DNA from: Gonocerus acuteangulatus
Taxonomy: Eukaryota; Arthropoda; Insecta; Hemiptera; Coreidae
DNA: 64,000 nt
Reading direction: 5' to 3'
Assembly (NCBI GenBank): GCA_946811695.1
Contig: OX328124.1
Span: 31,433,648 to 31,497,647, forward strand
Made by a program: the position numbers and the translations under genes. This document shows positions 11,697 through 23,026 of this stretch, piece by piece. How positions within the stretch are numbered: the stretch's first letter is position 1; every line of letters begins with the position of its first letter. Below the pieces are notes generated by a model that saw only the letters and a list, made by a program, of their open reading frames with translations, searched no databases and had not been told where the DNA came from.

Positions 11697-12517
11697 ATTT
11701 TTTATTTTATTTTATTTTAGTTTTTTCACCATTTGGTGACAAAACCACGGCTTTGTTCCTAGTTCAAAATTAAAGATTGACTGAAAAGTATCCGTCTGTT
11801 GATTATGTGTGTTATTAAATGTTCTGTCTGTTGAGTATTTTGTGTATTGTTAAGTGTTCTGTCTGTTTTGTTACATTAATCCAACAAAAAGAGAATATCT
11901 TTTTGTTGGATTATTTCTCAAAAAATCCAATTCACCAAATGACTTTTGTTATTTTTAATTTTTCAAATTTTGTTGTATAGATGTGTATGCATGAAGTATT
12001 TAATGATTTCAACAATGTACTGGCTATTATCGGAAAGTAAGTCAGTCAAATTGTGTGGCAATTTAAAATTTGTCCTGAGTCTACACTCTGTCAGTATGTG
12101 CTTTATTGTTAGGTGAGTATTGCAGTACGTACATGTCGGTCTGTCTTGTCTGGTCATAATGTAGGAATGTGTGAGTCGTGAATGGCCAATCCTTAGACGG
12201 CATAAAACTACTTCTTCACGTCTTTTTGACCTTTTACTGGATGACCATTCCTGTACTGTGTGCTTGATTTCTCGAAGCTTGTTGTCAGTCGTGTTGTACC
12301 AGGATTCTTGCCATTTATCTGTTATGTATCTTTTAGATAAGGCTTGAAGATCCTGGTATGTCATGTAATGTACATCTGGTGCTGGTCGTCGAGTGGCTAG
12401 TTTAGCCTGTTCGTCTACTGCAGTACTTTGTCTGATGTCTTCGTGGCCGGGTAGCCAGTACATTGTGAAGTTCTTATTTGTGTGATGTATTATTTCAAAA
12501 ATTTCACGTACTATGGG
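11697..12517 (-). mobile_element. 5'-truncated non-LTR retrotransposon, RNase H end (LINE-2 of window)
   Basis: A 166-codon frame (11963-12463, continuing open upstream to about 12510) encodes the end of an RNase H domain: WLPGHEDI, then DEQAKLATRRPAP with the last Asp region. A linker with WYNTTDNKL follows, then a Cys/His knuckle CTYCNTHLTIKHILTECRL. The order is the C-terminus of ORF2 of LINEs of the I/LOA/Jockey group. It differs in sequence from the copy at 17.1-18.2 kb, so it is a second family. The 3' UTR contains repeated GTTCTGTCTGTT words and a perfect hairpin at 11877-11911. The T-rich stretch around 11697-11722 is the probable A-rich tail on the minus strand. Confidence 0.85.
11877..11911 (-). 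other. Hairpin in LINE 3' UTR
   Basis: A near-perfect inverted repeat (AATCCAACAAAAAGA, 5-base loop, TCTTTTTGTTGGATT) lies between the ORF2 stop and the tail of the LINE at 11.7-12.5 kb. Some LINEs use a 3' stem-loop for template recognition, so this may be that element. This is inference. Confidence 0.5.
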
Positions 12518-13262
12518 TTTTATTAATAATTTTATGAATAATTTAACTTAAATTTCTATTTATAAAAAAAAAAACATAATTAAAAATTAAGCGTTTCAAG
12601 TGTTGGAGGATTATAATTTCCACAGTATGGTGATTTATAATTATAGCAACTATTTAATTGCGTAATTAAAAATAAATAAATAATAGTAATAGAAACGTTG
12701 TTCAACGTATTCAATGTAAAGAAATTTGGTGAGATTTCACTCTCTCTATGACAATAATCACCGATCATTACCTAGAATTCGATGTCATCAATTTCTTTTA
12801 CTGTAATGACTCCTGTAATACCTTTATAGTTCAAAATAATTTTCATTGAAAAACACTTTAAAGGACGATGGTAACCTTTGACGTTCTTCGTCCTTAAACC
12901 CCATTCATACATACAATTTCATTTCGAAGACAATATCTTTAACTATTTAAGATAAAATGGAAATAAAAAAGTCCGACTCGCAGGAACTGCAGCATCTTAG
13001 CGCGGTTCCGTTCATGTCCCTAGTGCCATTTGATAAGCTTAGAAAAGAAATAAACTTATTTTTTTTTTTTATATATCTCGTGAAAATTGTCAAAATCCTC
13101 TCGAACGTCTCGAATAAAAGTGATATTAAGGCGTCAGGGACACCGACAGTAGCTAACTTGTACACAGAAGCGGAAATTACAGAATCTGGCTCTCATTCTA
13201 AAGCAAAGCTCTATAAATCAATACAAAATATGCCTAATAAAGCCTTTCTAGAGGATACAGAA

Positions 13263-13500
13263 GCATGGGCGTATATGAGGGGGGGGGGCTGAGGGGGCTG
13301 CAGCCCCTCCCGAAATTTTGAATTGATGATAAAAACTTCTCGTAAAACCCTTAAAAATAAATTAAATAAGATCACATAGTTCATAAAACATATTTTATTT
13401 TACGTGTAATAGCGTTTTAGTTGCCTAAAACTATTCGAAGCTCTAAATATTTAGTATTCCATACCCTGGAAATGGTCTCAGCCCCCCCCCGAAATTTCGA
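13263..13500. mobile_element. MITE family H, copy nested in A3 (one end lost)
   Basis: Starts GCATGGGCGTATATGAGG with a G run and reads through to CTCAGCCCCCCCCCC. The last bases of the second terminal repeat are missing. Confidence 0.65.
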
Positions 13501-13584
13501 ATTCTAACAAACAAAATATTGATCCTAATTATACGTGTCCTGTTTTATTGACAAATACATTTGACTACTATAAGCAATTAAAAA

Positions 13585-13690
13585 CACTAGGGAATATGCC
13601 AAAGAACTCGGAGTAGGAGCCTCGACAGTTTCAAGACATTTGAAGGAAATCGACAAAACCAAAACTGACATTTCATACGGTACAGCCTGA
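13585..13690 (+). pseudogene. Helix-turn-helix transposase fragment captured in family A
   Basis: Reads NTREYAKELGVGASTVSRHL, then KEIDKTKTDISYG. This is the helix-turn-helix pattern of mariner/Tc1-type transposase N-termini (T.RE.A.ELGV..STV.RHLKEI.K). It is cut off right after and has no catalytic part. The same piece occurs on the minus strand at about 28920-29035 and 60875-60995, at the same place within the A copies. Confidence 0.6.
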
Positions 13691-14442
13691 TATATTTTTA
13701 ACAATGAATTGTTTTTCTTATTTTAATTAAACTGTTTTATTGTCAAATACATTATCCAACTTTAAGCAATTAAAAAATAACAAGGAATAAAAACAAACAA
13801 AAAGAACCGTTCGAATAAACGAAATCAATTACTTCAAAGTTTAAGCACTTATTTCTCCGATTGACATAGCCTAATCAAAAATTGTTTCAGAATCTTTTTT
13901 GTAGAACATGTAGTAAGCTTTCGCATGGTAAACCTCCGTTTACCAATATTCCTAACCGTCTTCGAGATATTAGGGAATGTATCCGAAGTTCCCAAAACAT
14001 TTCATGTCTGTTAATAAAATATTTTATTCTAATCCTTCCTTAGCTCCAAACGTAACCAAAATTTTAACATATTAGTGTTGATGAAATTCAAACATGCAGA
14101 AAATGTTTCAACTGAATCGCATAATTTTAAGTATCAAAATCAAAGACAAAAAGAACAGTTCGAATAAGCGAAATCAATTACTTTAAAGTTTTAAGCACTT
14201 ATTTCTCCGATTGACATCGCCTAATCAAAACATTTATTAGAACCTTTTTTGTAGAGCATGAGCTTATGAACTCAAAAACGTAAGCGTTACGATTTTTTTT
14301 GCGCGAATTTCGCCCCAAACGCCATCTTCCAGTTGGCGGATTTTGCTGGTTAACGAACTTGACCTTTCAAATTGGACGACAGATTTTTGTACCAAATTTC
14401 ATCAAAATCGGACCATCAGGGAAGCCAGAAATGAGCGAACAG

Positions 14443-14444
<2 letters not shown>

Positions 14445-14505
<61 letters not shown>

Positions 14506-14527
14506 GTATATATATATATATAAATAA

Positions 14528-14556
<29 letters not shown>
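14445..14556. repeat. (TA)n in A3
   Basis: Three TA blocks split by ATGTATA and AAATAAATATACA. It gives meaningless Ile-Tyr frames on both strands. Confidence 0.97.
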
Positions 14557-14558
<2 letters not shown>

Positions 14559-14924
14559 CACAAATTTGAACCACCGTTATTTTCGGTCTCTAGGGGTTCT
14601 GAAACGCGAAATTTTCTTGTTGGCACTTCCGGATTGTTTCATTGTATCAACCTCATAAGCGGGGTTCCTCCCTATGGGGGAGGGAGGAACCGCGCTAAAA
14701 AACTAGAATGTACGAAACAAAAAATACAGATGACTCGAACTTTGTTGAACATTTATCCAAACTAAGACAAAAATTATTTTCACGCATGGGTAGGTAGAAC
14801 ATAAGTGAGATTTATGCGTCATTTTGAACTTAATACGTTAAGTAGCGGAAATTACTCGCTCGGCCTCTTAGAATTCTTGAGTTATTCTAGAAGTATTCTA
14901 GGTTCTCTTAGAATACTTTTGTAA

Positions 14925-15557
14925 TGACGAACTGTTCAATTATTAATTTTGTAATTCATTTGCTTCCAGAGTTATGTTTATACATGGTACTACACTACTT
15001 AATAAATACAAAGAAATTCATATTTTTGTCTTTTGATCGGACGCAAGAACAGGATAAAGTCTCCCTAGTGGTAGAAAGCGCCCCTAGCGGCAGCTTTGCG
15101 AACCTATGTACTTCTGGCGGGCTAATTCTATTGAGACATAGTAGAAAGTAAACCCCCCTTTTCAATAGACCAGTTTAGTTCATTTTTACAACACTTCTTT
15201 CTCATGAGATACCCGCGACGTATATCGCGTATCGTTACAATACAGCAGACATTACCACCGGCGTGAGTGTATTAGCCCACTAGGGCGTGGGTACCCCCCC
15301 CCCCCCTCCTAATGAACCGACTTAGTTTATTTTTACAACTCATTTTAATCTCTAGATTACCACTACGAATACCAAGTTTCATTGAAAAACTACGGCTGGC
15401 ATGGTCAAATTAATGTTTTGATCCGGGGTAAAACCCCCTTCCGGTGGACCAATTTTGGTGGTTTGCGAAATCGTTCAATCGATTGCTAATTGAATGCTTT
15501 ATACCAAGTTTCGTGACAAAAAAACAAAAACTCTGGCCACTATTGTATTAACACACA

Positions 15558-15623
<66 letters not shown>

Positions 15624-15640
15624 ATATACTCTGCAGTAAC
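14925..15640 (+). mobile_element. Helitron-like family C, copy C1 (3' end lost)
   Basis: Shares with 25105-26060 the opening TTGCTTCCAGAGTTATGTTT, the GGTAGAAAGCGCCCC region, the TAAACCCCCC / AACCGATTTAGTT units and the CTCTGGCC...GTGTTAACA stretch before (TA)n. It breaks off just after the TA tract at 15622, without the hairpin end. Confidence 0.6.
15559..15620. repeat. (TA)n in C1
   Basis: A pure TA run after ACACACACTCA. The element is broken just after it. Confidence 0.97.
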
Positions 15641-15824
15641 CTTGCAAAGAGGCCGTTTATTTTGTGCTACCCGTTCCAATACACAATGTTTATATAATTT
15701 TGTCATAATTTGTTTTAGATATATTACAATAATGATTTAACATTAAATAGTTGATAACTAAATTTAAATAATTAGAAAATAAATATACATATGATAAACA
15801 TAATTTTATATGTTTACATAATTT

Positions 15825-17070
15825 GAGGAGCTTAGTATCAAAGTTGGACACCTCCATTTTTTTCAATTATGAGATTTTTGTCGATTATTGAGTGGATTTT
15901 TATGCTGCATTCGATTTTACAACTGTTTTTCATTAAAAACGGGCAGAAAATAGGTAAACTAGCGTTTATTCCAACCGTTCAGAATCAAAATATGGACAAT
16001 TCCAACATAGTTTTGTTTCAAAAAATGGCAACTCCATCAGTAGCCAATGAGAAGCTTGCATTCATGCAATTTGCTCCCAACATGCATTGCAAATCCATCA
16101 TGGCTGAATGTTTATAGTTACTTGTAATAAGTGCATTTGGCGATAATTCTTATTAATAACTAGCTGTTATCCGGCACACTGTGGCTCCGAATGCCGGATT
16201 TTGGGACAAAACCTCTAGGTACTTGAATCTTTCTGATTTAGGTATGATTTTTGAAGAATTTCTTTTGTGCCGAGTCGAATGAGACCACTACCAATTCTAT
16301 AGAATAATTATTTTATTAATATACGGGCTCTATATAACAACAACCGTGAATAACAGCCGGTATTTAATTTAAAATATTCATACTTTACTCAAGTGGTAGA
16401 GCTATGTACCCTTCCAAATATATTTTCAAGACCTCAGGTGAATAAATTAACAGCTAATGTGGTACTGGTAACTGTTCTCGACATATTCCTCTTTATTTAA
16501 ATTTTCGCGTATAACAAATAAATATTGACAGTTTCACGCTAGATATTAAATAGATCTCATCGTTAATGTTCAGTTATTTGCTATTAAAAACTTTTCAACA
16601 ACTCTCTGCAGAAAATAATAATGGTTAACTCGTTTTTCATAAAATAATCGCATCGCTAATTGATATTTTTATTTTATTAGCTGTGCACAGGTATGGCTGA
16701 GTACGGCGATGAAAATTATAGCACAGCCACTTCAATACATGTAGTTATAGGTAAAACTGTGCGAAGAGGATAGCTAAGTACCACTTTTTTCTAAACTTAA
16801 TAAAATAAGGATAATTTAGTTTCATTTCAGTTTTGTCAAACTGTATTTAAATAACTTTTTTCATGTAATTTTTAACTATATAATTTTGATTTAATACATT
16901 AGACATAATTACATTATATTAAAACACCCTTGAGCATACCAAATTCATATTTGTTTGGTTTCAAAAGAGGTTAGGTTCAATTTTCAAATGGCTCCCTTTG
17001 GTTTTTTTTTTTTGCCTCTCCTGTAAAAAAAGAAAAAGTGGAGTAGCCCAACTTTGATACTAAGCTCCTC
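15825..17070. mobile_element. Unclassified DNA transposon with short TIRs
   Basis: Ends are inverted: GAGGAGCTTAGTATCAAAGT at the left and its complement at 17048-17070. Both sides are flanked by ATTT(G), a possible 4-5 bp target duplication. The interior contains only an 82-codon frame at 15869-16117 (QKMATPSVANEKLAFMQFAP), which has no recognised domain. Probably non-autonomous. Confidence 0.6.
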
Positions 17071-17092
17071 ATTTGTTTGTTTACATTATTAT

Positions 17093-18161
17093 TATTTTTT
17101 TTTTTATTTTTTTTTTATTTCAATTGTTTTTAGAGGCATCGATCGTCTTTAGAGTCAGGCTCTCTTACAAAAATCTCTGAAGCTTGAGTAGTGTTTATTA
17201 AACAGCTCTTTTTCTGTAACGGGCCAGTTTTTTATATTCTTTTGAATTGTTTTTCTCTCTTCTATGAGTAACTTACATTTATATATAAGGTGCTGTGTTG
17301 TTTGAGGTGTTCTGTTGTTGCAGGGGCATGCCGAGCTGTTAATTATATTTAGCTTGTGTAAGTATGTGTTTATCGTTCCGTGTCCAGTTAGTAATTATGT
17401 CGTGTAGAAGTCACATGTATGTTTTCTTACTAAGTGGCTATGTATGTCAGGTATATTTTGTGGAGTTTCCCCATTGTGTTTGCCAGCGCTCTATCGTTTT
17501 ACGTGATAGAATGTGTTTCATGTGTGTCTTAGATATTTTGTAGTATGTTACTGGTATATTATTGTCTTTGGACGCTGATTTAGCGAGTCTGTCGGCTATC
17601 TCGTTTTCTTCAAGTCCGTCATGTGCTTTGACCCATTTAAAGTGTGTAGTTATGTGTTTCATTTGTGTCTGAAGTAGTTTGTGTCTTATTTGTTCAATTA
17701 TTGGTTCGTGTATTTTTCTATTGGTCAATTTGTATAGTGAAGATTTACTGTCTGTGCATATTTGAACTGTTGAATTTGTCTCTACTTGTGTGTTGATAAA
17801 GTCTAGTGCCTTTAGTATTCCTAATTGTTCTGCTCGATTGTTCGTACAGTCCTTTCCTAGCCTATATTTTAGTTTGTCTATGAGTATGTCTTGTTTATAT
17901 ACTACTACACTACATCCTACTGCGTTATCTTCTTTACTACCATCTGTGTATATTTCGTAGTCTGTCGGGTCTTTCGTGTAGCCCTTAATATTTGGGAATA
18001 TTGCAGGATGTGTCCAGTTTGAGGTGTTCTATACCTTCTGCTTTTAGTGTACTTGTATCTAGTTGTAATTTTGTTAATGCATATTGAGTTGTGTGTTGTT
18101 CGGAAAGTAGTGAAATTGGTGTGATTTTTGCTAGAACACAGGCTGCTTCGTAGGAGATAGT

Positions 18162-18165
<4 letters not shown>
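17093..18165 (-). mobile_element. 5'-truncated non-LTR retrotransposon, RNase H end (LINE-1 of window)
   Basis: The minus strand carries an RNase H domain: an IYTDGSK motif, NNRAEQLGILKAL (the catalytic Glu region), ICTDSKSS, and EENEIADRLAKSA with the last Asp. The upstream frame (17985-18165) is offset by a frameshift near 17990. After a stop at 17447 another frame supplies a Cys/His knuckle (CPCNNRTPQTTQHLIYKC) and a C-terminal NWPVTEKELF. An RNase H plus a C-terminal CxC...H...C knuckle is typical of the I/R1/LOA/Jockey group of LINEs. The strand ends in an A-rich tail (T-rich at 17093-17120 on +). The 5' side stops at a (TA)n tract, so the copy is truncated and dead. No reverse transcriptase part is present. 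Confidence 0.85.
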
Positions 18166-18200
<35 letters not shown>

Positions 18201-18235
18201 GCATATATATAAATATACATATGTATATTTATATA

Positions 18236-18275
<40 letters not shown>

Positions 18276-18302
18276 CATATGTATATATATATATATATAT
18301 AT
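18166..18302. repeat. (TA)n at the broken 5' end of a LINE
   Basis: TA blocks separated by CGCATA, ACATATGTA and CATATA. The LINE at 17.1-18.2 kb stops exactly here. Confidence 0.95.
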
Positions 18303-18454
18303 AAAATTAGCCCCGTAACAGGCCGCGAGGGCCCTGAGGGGCCGACACTATAGAGGTATCTGATTCTTGACCATACGGCACACTAGGGAGATAGTGTGGT
18401 CAGTACTATGCTCCGACTGCCTGCTTTTCCCCTAGCTGCTTCAACTGCTAGATT

Positions 18455-18648
18455 CATTAGCACCAAAATACCCATTAATAAATTATTTAAAGGCTGGTTT
18501 GGCCTAGGGATGGCCTGTCAGGCCAAATCCAGCACATGAACGAATACACTAGATGATGAAATCTTTAATTCTTGCTCGGGTTTTGAACTCAGGTCCTCCA
18601 GCATATTAGTCCTGTGCTCTACCACTGAGCTAATATGCCGCCTCCATA
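18455..18648 (-). mobile_element. tRNA-derived SINE with clear A and B boxes
   Basis: The minus strand starts GGCGGCATATTAGCTCAGTG, GTAGAGCACAGGACTAATAT, GCTGGAGGACCTGAGTTCAA, AACCC. A-box TTAGCTCAGTGG and B-box GAGTTCAAAACCC sit at tRNA spacing, with an AAT-like anticodon loop resembling tRNA-Ile. The T-arm is imperfect and the sequence continues into a non-tRNA body (GGCCTGACAGGCCATCCC), so this is a SINE head, not a working tRNA. Confidence 0.7.
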
Positions 18649-18922
18649 TATATAAACATACACACATATTTGTCTGTTTAGGCTACAGCTGGCTAGAATA
18701 TATTCGTTTTGGTAACGTTTGAAGTTTTAAAAAAATATATTTTATTTACAGCCTAGAGCTTTTTGGGGACTTTCGTATATTTTCTTAAATATCTCATATT
18801 TGTGGACAGTGACCATTCAAAAGCTCACTAAATTTTCTAAAAACATGGTTGTAAAGACATTTTCGATGGGAATAGCTAAAGTTTCTATGCTCTTGACGTT
18901 TCCCTATAGGTTTAATTCCTTG

Positions 18923-19044
18923 TCAGCACTTTCCTTCGAAGGAAAGTAGCTATTGAGGTTGCACTCATGACGGAATTATTGAAAACTTCTTCATATTTTT
19001 ATAGATCCTACCTAGTAGTCACCGAAAATGACCCCCGTTAAAAT

Positions 19045-19076
<32 letters not shown>

Positions 19077-19077
19077 G
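18923..19077 (-). mobile_element. Helitron-like family C, copy C4 (3' end fragment)
   Basis: The minus strand reads (TA)n, AATTTTAACGGGGGTCATTT, GGATCTATAAAAATATG, CATGAGTGCAACCTCAATAG, then the CTACTTTCCTTCGAAGGAAAG hairpin and TGCTGA. The terminal CTGA fits the CTRR rule. Confidence 0.6.
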
Positions 19078-19159
19078 TCTGCATCCAGGCCAATAGCGCC
19101 GGGTTATCTATAGGTTGCCACCCTTCCAAGTGTGCAACAGAGAATTCCTTCAACGGGAG

Positions 19160-19798
19160 CTTTAGCCTGCATCTCCCACATGAGAATCCTTTCTGACGTA
19201 TTGCCTCGAGTCGATCTGTGCTCAGTTAATATTTTCTACGAAAAAATATCAGAAAATTAATTCCACTTAAACCCATTTGATTGTATTTGTAATATTAACA
19301 CAACTTTAAACCATAAAACCAACAATATTCTATGCCTGAACAATTAACCATTTGTTCTTTTGATCTAATGAAAGTTTTACCCGAGTTCACATGCCAAGCA
19401 GAATTAAGAAAGTCGTTCTTATTGTTGTATATGGGAAGTTGCAAAACGCTGAAAACCCTAAAGTTTTGAAGGAGAAGTGGTCGCTCTTAAACTTTTAACA
19501 GCCTTAACTTTATCATCCACCGGTGGAAACCTCAGCTAGACAGCTACAATTTCAGAAGGAAACTTACTAACTTTACTGTTACATTTATTCATACTACTTT
19601 CTTCTGAAACTAGTACAAAGCTTTAGGCTTTATATGCATGAATAACTATAAGCTTTTTGTAATAAAATTCAACATAAATTTAACCAACGATTATTAACCT
19701 GTAGCTCACAATAATAGGCGGAAAGATACAAATAATGGATAGTCCGTCATTTACCGCACTTCCATAAACCTGGTGTCCTTCGGAAAGCTTGGAATAAG
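19160..19798. other. Unassigned sequence
   Basis: AT-rich, with no frame of interest and no clear repeat match in the window. Confidence 0.3.
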
Positions 19799-20076
19799 TT
19801 AAGGTAGGATGTGTCAGGATTAGGGCGTGTTATTATTTTACATGTGAAGATGGTTTTATCGTTGCCAAAGTTTCGGCTTGAAATTCAAGCCTTCATCAGG
19901 GCTGTAAGAACAAGCAGGACAGATTTAATATTTAATATAATTTCAGGTCCTGCTTGTTCATACATGATGAAGGTTTGAATTTCAAGCCGAAACGTTGGCA
20001 AACAATAAAAACCATTTTCACATGTAAAATGGAGTTTTATTAAGAAATAACGACCGAACCCTGACAATCCCTACCT
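19799..20076. mobile_element. Diverged relative of the 39.6-kb foldback
   Basis: Both ends carry AAGGTAGG...TCAGG and its complement CCTGACAATCCCTACCTT. The arms carry TTTCGGCTTGAAATTCAAGC. The sequence just outside the right end (ATCATCAACGGCCAACGATC) is also shared with the other copy, so the unit extends to about 20117. Confidence 0.6.
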
Positions 20077-20197
20077 TAGCATCATCAACGGCCAACGATC
20101 TCCGCTCAATGAAATAAATTATTTTAATTTATTTAAAGTTTAACATCCATTATTATTAGCAATAAGTTAATATTTCTTAAATCATTAAATATATATC

Positions 20198-20286
20198 TCA
20201 GTTATCTTTAACATTTCATGAGAGTAGGTGTTTAATATCTCTTAAACCGTAAAACACCCACTCTCATGAAATGTTAAAGATAACTG
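20198..20286. repeat. Short foldback with about 40-bp arms
   Basis: AGTTATCTTTAACATTTCAT...GAGAGTAGGTGTTT is mirrored by AAACACCCACTCTC...ATGAAATGTTAAAGATAACT around a spacer of about 15 bases. It has no coding content and is probably a MITE or hairpin-forming repeat. Confidence 0.7.
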
Positions 20287-21046
20287 TGATTTAGCCGCCA
20301 TTATGTTCACAAAACTTACAGTTGGTAGCGAAAAATTACTCATTCGGCCTCTTCGACTTCTGCTCGGAAAGCTCTATAACAAACAACCAAATTTTGTTTA
20401 ATAAAACACTGAAGAAAACAAAAGTAAAGGACCGTTCAAAGCAAAGAAAGCAAAAATTTCGAGGTTTTAAGCACTTATTTCTGTGCCTGAAATCGTCCCA
20501 GTAAAAATTTCGAATGGTTAGTATCCAATCACCACAACCGTTTTCGAGATGTTTAAGAAAACATACGAAAATACACACAATGCTCATGTCTGTTAATAAA
20601 AGATTTCTTTTCTAAAGCTTTTTTAATTCCAAACGTGACCAAACTTTAAATATTTTAGATTGTATAAATTTCAAATATATAGTAAAAGTTTCAAATTAAT
20701 CAATCGTTTCTAGATGTCCGAAATGAAGATTAGTTTGAAAAACTTGATCGGCTTATCTCGAAAACCACCTGAAAAATAGTTCCATTCGTTTCCCTACGCT
20801 AAAAAATTTACAAAAGTGTATGTACAAGCCTATGAACATAAAAAATGTAAGCGCAACAATTTTATTTCGCCCAAATTTTCTCTAAAAGCCATGTTCTGGT
20901 AAATGAATTCCGCTTGTTTACGAATACGATCTTTTTGAGCTGGCTAGGACAAGGAGACTATATACCGCACTAGTATTTCTAAAGTGATACCGCTCAAAAA
21001 TCGGTGTTTTTCAGTTATGACTACGAAAGACATTGTAAATATCTCT
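20287..21046. repeat. Old, diverged family-A-like units
   Basis: Words such as TTTCGAGATGTTTAAG, CTCATGTCTGTTAATAAAAG and AATTCCAAACGTGACCAAAC match the A internal unit with many changes. Similar worn pieces are at 18690-18920 and 23740-23950. They show the family is old as well as recently active. Confidence 0.5.
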
Positions 21047-21164
21047 TTATCAACCATCAAAACTGTATTTACCTTGCTTCAGAGCTTGACACCAGGGGGC
21101 ACTTAAGACTATTCCTGTCTTAATGCTATTCCCCCTACAAAGACAAGAGTGACACAGTTTCAGT

Positions 21165-21198
<34 letters not shown>

Positions 21199-21610
21199 CT
21201 TGAGTTTGCCACTTCAAACATAGTGCGATATATGTACAATTGGATTGCAATTTTCTCAATACGGATACTACAAAATTTATCTGTGATTGCGGAAGGCAAG
21301 AAACAGAGGAAGTATGTAATTTCTGTTTCTTGAAATCCTTTGTGTCAGAAGAACACTTCTCTAGTATATGGTACAGGACGTGCCTCTCTCCCGATCATAC
21401 TATACCAATAGCTTTCCCAATGGTCTCCCTGACCAACAGCACGCCAGAAGTTCCTTATTCTATCCCAAGATTGCGTGCACTTTCTGCGAGTCTAACTGTT
21501 TGTTATTTAGGAGGAACAAATAATTTGTCAATTATACAGTATAATTTATTGATTAACAAAAATCGGTGGATTTATTTACAATATAATAAATATTCAACAT
21601 TTCCATAAGC
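21047..21610 (-). other. Possible retroposed sequence with A tail
   Basis: A run of 31 T (21168-21198) reads as a poly-A tail on the minus strand after more complex sequence at 21200-21500. On the plus strand a 122-codon frame (21240-21608, starts at TTG) contains ICDCGRQETEEVCNFCF. I recognise no family on either strand, and neither frame shows codon patterns that would decide it. Confidence 0.3.
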
Positions 21611-22608
21611 CTAGCCCAGAATTCTACTGGATTTCAGATTATAACAAAACCATCATTTTTCCAGAGAAATCATCCTAAATAAATTATGATTACAGCATAA
21701 CAATATCTATTAACTAAATATCAGGAACCTAAAAAAAATGATAATTTTAAAATAAATACTTTATATCAGCCTGTTGATTAGAAAGAACACAATTAAGGCA
21801 CTCTTTGCCAGTTTTGTGAAACATTTATCCCCAAAAAATTAAAAAAATCTATAATTTCAGTTAACAAAATAACTAAGAAATTAGATGTTTTATAAATACC
21901 ACATTTAATCTTAATCCATAAGAAATAATCGCCATAAAAACATTAAATAGAAAAATAACATAGATTTAAATACATTTTAATGGAATATCATTAGCTTAAC
22001 ACACCAATTAAATTTGAACCTTTATGTATTTTGTATTTCTCGATGGATTCTTTATTTTTTAAATATTTATATCCTTTGCAACAATAAAATCATTTTTTAA
22101 AAAGAAAAAAACATTAATAAATGAAGCACCTTAAATTCCTGAAAGTAAACATTATATTACATAATAATTTTAGAAATTAGAAACAAATTTACCCTAGAGT
22201 CAAATTTAGGAATTAGAATTGTACGTGGAAATACACAAAATCTTTAATTTGCAGTTTACATATTTTTAACCACTTTAATATATGTTTTTATCATAAATTG
22301 AGCAACTTGAAAGAAATTGATTTAGTAGTTCTATGTCATGACTGGTCTACGCTGAATAAGTTCAGTATGGTGGACATGACTCAGCTGAGCGATAATCCAT
22401 ATGTTTTAAGTTTATATTAAGGATTTTTTTTTTTTTTTACAATAAATTACAATTTAATGATAATAGCAGCTTTACGATCTGGCCTAACACCTTATTTGGT
22501 TCTATACAACTATGTTCATTAAATAAGAAAGTGAAATACATTTTCAAGAGGTATATCGATTTATTTACATAGGATTATTTTATCTAATTAGTAAATAAAA
22601 TCATTACA
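21611..22608. other. AT-rich flank downstream of the Osiris gene
   Basis: No gene or repeat seen. Contains the AATAAA at 22560-22565 (minus) and a T run near 22426-22439. Confidence 0.4.
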
Positions 22609-22943
22609 CTATCCATTCCTAAGAGCATAGTATTGTTGTGCAGCAGCCGCCTGCTGTTGAGGCATGATGTACGGCACTTCTGCAGACCTGTGGTGAAAGC
22701 CCTGATAGTGATGAAGGAGATCGTGAGCAGCTGGTGCTACGTGGTGATGATATTCCAGATCGTTGGTGAGTCTCTTGTAGCCCGAGAAGAGCGACATGAA
22801 GAAGGCCATCTTCGCCAGGAGCAGGGCTTTGCCACCGATCATCGCCATGAACTGGAAGCCCAAGGGGACCAGAAAGGCCGACATCATCATGTAGCCAGCT
22901 ACCATCATAGGGAAAGCCTTTCTGTATTGTTGTCTTCTTCTTC
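22609..22943 (-). CDS. Osiris-family protein, last coding exon
   Basis: This exon encodes the C-terminal half of an Osiris (DUF1676) protein. Members are insect secretory or membrane-trafficking proteins expressed in cuticle-forming tissues; that role is known for the family and not shown here. The exon opens after a TTCACAG acceptor, and its first two bases complete an Arg codon. It then reads a basic run (RRRRQQYRK) followed by a hydrophobic Gly/Met/Leu-rich stretch containing LVPLGFQFMAMIGGKALLLA and KMAFFMSLFSGYKRL. That pattern of a basic patch, then a long hydrophobic segment, then GKALLxAKxA is the family hallmark. The tail is His/Tyr/Gln-rich (HHH, HHRS, PQQQAAAAQQYY), and a TAG stop lies at 22609-22611. 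An AATAAA lies on the minus strand at 22560-22565, only about 45 bases past the stop, so the 3' UTR may be short or use a later signal. Upstream exons are at 26377-26418 and 42230-42366. Confidence 0.9.
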
Positions 22944-23026
22944 CTGTGAACAAAAAGCTCTTAAGAATAATGCTAAAATATGGAATGAGTCCTCTTGCAT
23001 CTTAAATTCTCATTCTTTAAATTCCA

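Larger units (their letters stand above)
12972..14698 (+). mobile_element. Helitron-like family A, copy A3
   Basis: Same termini as the reference copy: TCCGACTCGCAGGAACTGC at the left, and hairpin plus GCGCTAA at 14695-14698. It contains a 111-codon frame at 12957-13292 that spans the terminus and reads into a G-run, so it is not a gene. It also has a partial nested MITE (13263-13500), a captured helix-turn-helix fragment (13585-13690) and a long (TA)n tract (14445-14556). Confidence 0.72.

Noticed and set aside
12957..13292. 111-codon gene
   Set aside because: The frame spans the terminus of a family A element and ends in a G-run of a nested MITE. Its mirror occurs at 30409-30639 in another copy.
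14299..14626. Ile-Tyr repeat proteins
   Set aside because: They are (TA)n microsatellites read on both strands. The same applies at 10.5, 18.2, 26.0, 28.1, 33.7 and 59.7 kb.
18581..18648. Working tRNA-Ile gene
   Set aside because: A and B boxes are present, but the T-arm and acceptor stem do not pair properly and the sequence continues into a SINE body.
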